From Chloranthus sessilifolius (Eukaryota > Streptophyta > Magnoliopsida > Chloranthales > Chloranthaceae): a DNA stretch of 64,000 bases. Location: positions 42,720,287 to 42,784,286 of the forward strand of contig CM037590.1 in assembly GCA_021018995.1 (NCBI GenBank). The letters are read 5' to 3'. This document shows, piece after piece, positions 58,076-64,000 of this stretch; positions within the stretch are counted from its first letter, which is position 1, and each line of letters begins with the position of its first letter. The translations under genes were made by a program, and so were the position numbers. The notes under the pieces were generated by a model. It was not told where the DNA came from and searched no databases. It saw only the letters and a program-made list of their open reading frames with translations.

Positions 58076-58313
58076 CAAGGATTAAAATAGCGGTTTCGTT
58101 TTCGGTTTCAGGCATGACCGAAATCGAAAATTTGAACCAAAATTTTGGCTGATAATTTCTCCTCTATATATATTTGGATAGAAATTTCGGCCGATAATTT
58201 CCCCTCCATATATATTTGGACCGAAATTTCGGTTCAAGTTATCGTTTCGATGGGGATGAAACCGAAACGATACAACCGATAACTTAAGGTAACGGCCAAA
58301 ATTTTAAACCATG
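58076..58313. mobile_element. hAT-like MITE (GAAATTTC interior)
   Basis: 238 bp from caaggattaaaatagcgg to attttaaaccatg. Flanks GTTCCACA and GGTCCACA match at 7 of 8. It contains two copies of a 55-60 bp unit around ctccatatatatttgg. Confidence 0.8.
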
Positions 58314-58339
58314 GGTCCACACTTCAATTATTCTTGCTA

Positions 58340-58530
58340 TTGATAGGAACTGGTTAGGTCTAATTAGCTAGGTTGATCGGATTTTGAGTTCAACCACTTC
58401 TACAACTCTTGGAAATAGGAGAATCTTGATTGCACAACAACCTATAAAGGTAAAAATCGTGATGGTCAAGATTCTCCTATACTCAAGAACTACATATGTA
58501 CAAAATCCAATTCAACCTGATTGGACCTGA
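58340..58530. repeat. Foldback repeat (ggttaggtctaatt type)
   Basis: The left arm ggttaggtctaattagctag and right arm caacctgattggacctgacc pair; the inner parts agaatcttgatt / gtcaagattctcct also pair. Same family as 57790-57990. Confidence 0.6.
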
Positions 58531-58539
58531 CCATTTCCC

Positions 58540-59219
58540 GATATTGGCATCTTTCCACTAGAGCATTGGTAACTTTTTCGAGATGGCCCCCTACGAAGGC
58601 CCTATGATAGTCTCACAGATGGCTACGACCAGTATTCCCTACGATGGCTCTCTAAAAGCCTCAACAAAACTTTCAATTTTTTATTAGACATTCTTTTTTT
58701 TTTATTAGAGCCTTCTTCAGTGAAACTAATAAGAATTGTATGGTGTATTAGCTCACAGTTCCTATAAACCATTTAAAAGAAAAATAAAATTATTATGATA
58801 AACAGAAGAGGTAGCAGTATCATCACCTCCTATCCTTTCAACAATTAATAATGAAGTTTCCTCGTCGGCCGAAGGGTTAAGTTGTGATTGACGACACAGG
58901 TATGCTCCCCAAGGCCGTAAGACTCCTAGTCTATAGCAACAAGATGACCTGTAAGGCGCCTAATCCGTGAAATACTCATGGCACGGTGGCGGCAAGAGCA
59001 TCCCTTAGGGATTATTACAAGCGTAAGTTTGGAAAATCCTGGCCAAACAACCAAGTTTTATAAAGCAAGATCAATATTCAAGCTTACCCATCAAACTAAA
59101 ATTAGAAATATAAATATATGGTGCTAGGTATTTAGTTGAATTAGTTCATCATTAATTTAGACGCTTCCCAATTAGATGAGATAAGGTTATAATGGTGATG
59201 ATGATTTATTTACATGCGG
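58540..59219. other. Intergenic, unassigned
   Basis: 58860-59040 is more GC-rich than its surroundings but gives no protein I recognise. 59165-59210 (gatgagataaggttataatg) is the complement of a phrase at 21960 and 25560 that resembles the tails of plant retroposons. Confidence 0.35.
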
Positions 59220-59300
59220 ACTTGAGCTTGTAACCTAATGGAAGATTGACAATATTACAACCTCGAGGTCACATGCTCAAGCCCAACTTACCTATCAAAA
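59220..59300 (+). mobile_element. Diverged tRNA-like SINE head
   Basis: tgtaacctaatggaagattg, then catgctcaagccc aligns with the modules at 32230-32396 in order and spacing. The A box is poor. Confidence 0.4.
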
Positions 59301-59639
59301 TAAAGAAAAATTATATATTTTCATAATCTAGGTTTAGAGGGTTAAGACTAATGTCACTCATTGAAGATGAGTGAGTCAAGCAATTAATACATGCTTCAAA
59401 TTAATAGACAATTTTTGGTTCAGTTTAAAGGGGGAAACAAATTGGTCCAGTAATTATTCATAAGTATATGACGTTGGAGTGTGGAAAAGATTTCCATCAA
59501 TTATCATAATCATAACTAATGCTGGAATTTCCTTATTTTCGCCACATTCTCTTTTCTTTGGAAAGAGAGAAAGAAAAGCATATTTAAAAACTGTCGCATA
59601 AGTCTTTCCAATGTGGCCGAAAGAGTAAAGATCAAAACT

Positions 59640-59890
59640 TTACAATGGGCTAAAAGTCTGAAGCTTTTGGGAAGTTACTCTATCCAAGACAGCTTTCGAA
59701 ACTTGGACTTAGTTTGCGAGAGCTAGCTTTGGCCTACCGATCCCTATTTTTTGGGGGCGTCAATATTGGGATTCCCCCTTTGCTTTGTTTCTTATTGGGC
59801 CCTTCTTTGAGCTCCTTTCTCAATCTATCAGCTTTGTTTCGTTCATTTTTCTAATATAATTTTAGGCAGGGCGATTTATCAAAAAAAAAC
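59640..59890 (+). mobile_element. Possible 5'-truncated LINE tail
   Basis: A GC-balanced stretch ends in tttgtttcgttcatttttct, then ggcagggcgatttatc and an A run, the usual look of a plant L1 3' end. No reverse transcriptase coding is left and no target duplication could be fixed. Confidence 0.35.
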
Positions 59891-60119
59891 ATTAACATAA
59901 GGGTAAGTAATACGTGCATGGGCTGTACACATTGTGCTCCCATAAGCACTGCAGCCATAGACTTATTGGGAATCACACAGATTTAGATCCCCTAAATCGT
60001 GCATCCTCGTTGCCGTGTACTAGATGGTGTTCGCGGCAACACCTCGATGAATGGGTGTACACACTACAATTACGATTATAATCGGATGCCTCTGTTCACG
60101 CCTAAGTGACTCCTGATGG

Positions 60120-60475
60120 CACCTACGTTCGAAACCCACTAGAACCTGTTGAATGATTGGAACCAGGTGATGGAGATCGTTTTTCACCCCAATCTTCAAC
60201 ATAATGGATCTTGATATCATGACCGTACCGTTAGATGGTTAATTTTTTATTCCACATGGCACAGATCTCCAAAATATGGCCCTAAAATTACATTACACAC
60301 ATCACTCTCAAACTGAGATTTTAGAGCCATTTTTGTAATATGTGCCAAGTAAAATAAAAAACGGACCGTCTAAGACCGTCTAATGGTAAGCTTATGGTCT
60401 TAAGATACATCGTGTGAAAAATTAGGGTAAAAAATGATCTCCAACGTCTGATTTCAAGAGTAGGTTTCGAATGTA
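60120..60475. mobile_element. Foldback MITE, family A
   Basis: Left: acgttcgaaacccactagaa ... ggatcttgatatcatgaccg. Right: cttatggtcttaagatacat ... gtaggtttcgaatgt. A short internal repeat (gaccgtctaa twice) marks the right arm. Confidence 0.75.
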
Positions 60476-60754
60476 AGCGTATCACAACAGAGGTATCCAA
60501 TTATAATAGGAAAAATTACAAATATAAGATTGATTTAAATCTCATTTTCAGAAAATTTGTAAGTTAGCATTGATTTCGATGGGATAAATCATCGGGTTCG
60601 GGGTTTAGGTTCTCTTTGCAAATTCTCGCTGAACCGTCACTGGAAAAAACGTCAATTATACTTTTGTGCCATTAGCATTTTAGATTAGGCTGGTGTTACT
60701 ACCACACCACCTTACATTACATACTTCCAGCCACCTCACATAAACAAAGAGAAA

Positions 60755-61035
60755 ATATGTTAACTGAATTAAATCAGATAATGGAGATAATTTTTTATCT
60801 CAATCTTCCACACAATAATTTTTGAGATCATGTGAGATGTTGATTCCATGCAGGACTACACATCTGAAAAAGTCAATGTGAGTCACATTTGCTGGCACAC
60901 TATGATCATGTTCACTTATTGAGATGTGTGACCCATGGAATCAACATTTGAACGTCCGGTAGTAGGCCTATGATCTCAAGATCTATTGTGTGGAAGAACA
61001 ATCTCCACTGTTTGACTCAAAACAAAACAGTCAAC
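60755..61035. mobile_element. Foldback MITE, family A
   Basis: Left: ttaaatcagataatggagat ... ataatttttgagatcatg. Right: cctatgatctcaagatctat ... tgactcaaaacaaaacagtc. The centre carries acacatctgaaaaagtcaa / cttattgagatgtgtg. Confidence 0.7.
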
Positions 61036-61449
61036 GAAATTTTCCCTCCTTTTAAGTGAGGTGAAATTAACATAAAGTGGTGTGGCCAGTGACTAAAAAT
61101 TAATGAACCGTTTTGGCTTATCCAAATGCACACCACGTTTTCCACGTAGACGGGCGGCGACATTTGTAAGACAGAAATAGTGCTATGGACATTAAAACAT
61201 GTTGTTTAAAGTTTAAACAGCCCTTTAGGGCTAAACATCTCCTCAGCTGCTCTATAGTCAATTCTTGACAAGACAGCATTGATAATCAATGCCATTATCT
61301 AGATGGCGGTGGACCCTTTTGATTAGAAGCTACTTCGACCTGGCCATTTTGAATGGCATGGATTTTTGTAAATTTTCATAATTTAGTCATAAAATATATA
61401 ATATATAACTTACAACCAAAATTATGAAGCTCATAAGTAACCTTTTTAA

Positions 61450-61666
61450 CTCTGAACTTCAGGAATTGCAAGAGGAGCAATGTGTGGAGGAAAATCCACC
61501 ATCCAAGCTCTTTGACCGGTAGACTGACTACTGTATCTAGCTAACACATCAACCACCTGATTAGCAGTTCTGCGTACATGATTACATTTAAAACTAAAAA
61601 AACTCCTACTGATGACCTCACTCCGAGGCACTAGGATAGCTTTATAAATATCAATAAAACAACTTT

Positions 61667-61727
<61 letters not shown>

Positions 61728-62155
61728 CCAAAATGGAGAGGTCTATGGACTCCTCCTGAATCGCTGAAATTACACGCCTTGAGTCGCTTTTCATGATGAT
61801 TCTGTGAAGACCTTGCTCACTTGCAAATAACAGACCCATCTTTGCCTCTTCATTCACCTTTGTGGAAACCACCTGTCCATTGCATCTCTAATTAATACTC
61901 CAATGCCAGCCCTTTTTGTGTCCTGGTTTCATGTGGCATCAACATTGATCTTATAGATCTTGCCTCAGGAGCCAGGTCTCCAACAGATTACAAGTAGGTT
62001 GGGTCTCCTTATGGTTTGCATCTTTGAATTCTTGGAGATAGCTTGTAGCAAAAGTGCTGACTTTAAATGGATTTAGCCTAGATGCTTCTTTCCTCTTCCT
62101 TTCCACACAACGGGCAGCACGCTTGTCTACATTGATTTGCTTCATGTTTGGTTTA
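61450..62155 (-). pseudogene. Decayed RNase H domain (LINE-type or RVT_3-like)
   Basis: Minus-strand pieces, in order, match the plant RNase H-like domain found at the end of LINE polyproteins: KINVDAT at about 61945, AKMGLLFASEQGLHRIIMKS then DSRRVISAIQEES (61735-61850), and KCNHVRRTANQVVDVLARYS (61520-61600). Catalytic acidic positions (the Asp of NVDA, Glu of ASEQ, Asp of KSDS, Asp of VVDV) are still present. Reading frame changes near 61870 and 61960, an in-frame stop after NVDAT and an expanded (TA)n inside the domain show it is not functional. An N-terminal lead (SYLQEFKDANHKETQP) extends to about 62145. Confidence 0.7.
61670..61725. repeat. (TA)n microsatellite inside the RNase H relic
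   Basis: About 28 TA units between the third and fourth conserved blocks of the domain. Confidence 0.95.
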
Positions 62156-62159
62156 AGGT

Positions 62160-62640
62160 AAGGGTAATGATCCTCTCACTTAAGTCAACACCTCATGACT
62201 TGAATTGTCATTGACTTCAACAACTACCTTTTGACTTTTCAAAGGCAATTGACGTGACATGCATCCAATGGCCAATGACAGCTCGAGTTATGGATTATCT
62301 CTCCCATGGTTTAAAGTATCAGTCAATATGTATCCAGTGAGGACCTCTCCAATATGATATTAACCCCAGATATGACATGCGGTCAAATATCAGGTCAAAG
62401 TTATCAAATATCAATCATATCGGCACATATATGAATCGAATCTAATACTAAAAATATAATTTATTATTACTTAAAAAAATTGTAGATATTTTTAATAATA
62501 TAAAACAATAATAATAATAAATAAATAAAAGCATTTGAATATTGGCCGGTTTAGCCGATACAAATCAGCTAAGAACCCACCCAATATGCCGATGCGAATA
62601 TGTTATTAAATCCTTGGTTGCCCGTGACTCAGAGTGAAGA
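62160..62640. repeat. AT-rich DNA with GATACGTATC-type MITE remnant
   Basis: About 62310-62620 starts ccatggtttaaagtatcag and ends attaaatccttgg, ends like the hAT-like family. No matching 8-bp flanks are left. The interior carries tatcaaatatcaatcatatc and ggtttagccgatac words. Confidence 0.5.
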
Positions 62641-63229
62641 GATCATTTTCCCTTGAGCCAGTTAGAATTTTACATATTTAAGCACTTTCCCATATGTTGA
62701 AATCAGCTTTCTTTTGCGGTGATTGATAGGGTAAAACGCTTTTGGCATACGCTATAACTACAAATGATGAAACCGATGATGCCCCATTAATCCTACAGGA
62801 TCGTCTATATCTAAAGAGGTAATGGGGCATATTATCAAAAGGAAAAAAAGGTAATGGGGCATTAGGGGCACCGTTTAAACATGATATATACACACCTTTT
62901 AAGCCGTATGATGATGTGAAAATTCAGCACTCAGATTTTAAAGGTGAAAATCAGCCTCCGTGATTATTCTGAAGCCATTCGCGTTGGAGTCTATGGCCCA
63001 TCTACGTGCTTTTTCCATGAAAAGCAACTTTTGTAGGCCACGTGGCATATATCTTTCACCGTTCGAAGCGTTTCATTTTCATACGGTTAGCACTTAACAC
63101 TTGTACCATGTTCATCTCAAAAATCACACATACTAAAGTAATATTAGAGCCATGTTCCAATTTTGCTAAAAAATCTACATACTATACTCTTACAAAGATT
63201 GGATAGTTCCAATCTCCAATGACTAATTT
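62641..63229. other. Intergenic
   Basis: No gene or clear repeat recognised. Confidence 0.45.
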
Positions 63230-63600
63230 TTGATCCATGTTGTGTGACAATTCAAACTCATATGCCACAATATTATTTGGTTCCGGGCTTAGGCACGTCA
63301 TGACATGTAGTATTTGCAATCACATATAGATTAAGGTTAGGACTTTTCCTTATCCGATGTGAGACTATTACAATCATCCCACCTTATAGAAGAGCCGTCC
63401 TCCGCTTTGATACCATTCTGTAACGACTCAAACCTACATACCACAATATTGTCCGATTTTAGGCTTAAGTCCCCACCCGATTTTGTTTCTGACATAGACT
63501 TAAGTTCTCACCCAAAATACGACATGACATATAATGTCTGCAATCACATATAACTTAGGGTCAAAACTATTCCCTATCCAATGCGTATTGCTCAAAAGAC
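63230..63600. repeat. Dispersed repeat, family F
   Basis: Two successive diverged copies of the unit at 14560-14960 (gatgtgagactattacaatc, gccgtcctccgctttgatac, ccacaatattgtccgatttt). Confidence 0.6.
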
Positions 63601-64000
63601 GTTGATAATTTGTATTGCACAAAAGATATGCACTTGATAATAGGTCAATAATTTTTTATATGTTATAACTCATTTGGTGCCACATGATTCTCAGGATCAT
63701 TATACAAATTTGGAAGCAACCTTAGGATCGTGAAATACTTTCTCAAACGTTTAATCAAAAAGTCAAAAAAAAATAAAAGAGCGGCTATAACAAATTTGAA
63801 GGTATAGAAAAGAAGAGTCGGTAAAAGAAAAGCTAGGTTAGCCAAAAAGAAGGAAAGCCGTCAAAGGAGAGACAAGGGACTAGCATCTCTATCATATAGG
63901 ACAGGCAGCAGCCCTGATGCGAACATGATAGGCGTTCATTTTAGTCACACTCAAAAGCTATTAATATATGAGACTAACTCTCTTGACTATCATTTTGTTA
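63601..64000. other. Intergenic to window end
   Basis: No supported feature. Confidence 0.45.

Overview
This window is nuclear DNA from a flowering plant. It is AT-rich, has intron-containing genes with GT-AG borders, and is packed with short DNA transposons, foldback elements, (TA)n and (CT)n tracts and LTR-element fossils. Coding GC content is moderate and the three genes look dicot- or magnoliid-like rather than grass-like, but I cannot name the species.

Three protein-coding genes are well supported. (1) Plus strand, 5143-11691: a five-exon NPH3/RPT2-family BTB protein of 570 residues, closest by recollection to Arabidopsis At5g47800. (2) Minus strand, 18087-18539: a single-exon RING-H2 E3 ligase of 150 residues, XERICO-like. 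(3) Minus strand, 39958-49610: a four-exon CONSTANS-like B-box/CCT protein of 398 residues, COL9/COL10 (BBX7/8) type. Its CCT exon lies 5.4 kb from the preceding exon because an LTR retrotransposon sits in the intron. A leader exon near 54.1 kb is possible. The genes look independent and are not part of a shared pathway cluster.

Layout: 1-5.1 kb is repeat-rich upstream DNA. 5.1-11.7 kb is the NPH3 gene, with introns full of MITEs. 11.7-18 kb is intergenic with a probable solo LTR. 18-19.4 kb is the RING gene and its promoter. 20.2-27.4 kb is a direct tandem duplication of a 3.6 kb non-coding unit. 27.4-39.9 kb is a transposon field, including a Mutator-like foldback, a tRNA-like SINE pair and a Harbinger-like element packed with TTGAC motifs. 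39.9-54.2 kb is the COL gene. 54.2-64 kb is intergenic with foldbacks, a possible LINE tail and a decayed RNase H domain.

The most informative non-genic observation is a family of 120-420 bp hAT-like MITEs. Members share CATGG/CAAGG...CCATG/CCTTG ends and 8-bp target duplications, but their interiors are built from one of two repeated self-complementary words. Further foldback families occur in at least a dozen copies. I found no CRISPR array, no rRNA, no intact tRNA gene and no autonomous transposon. Identities and ages are estimates by eye; no alignment or database search was run.
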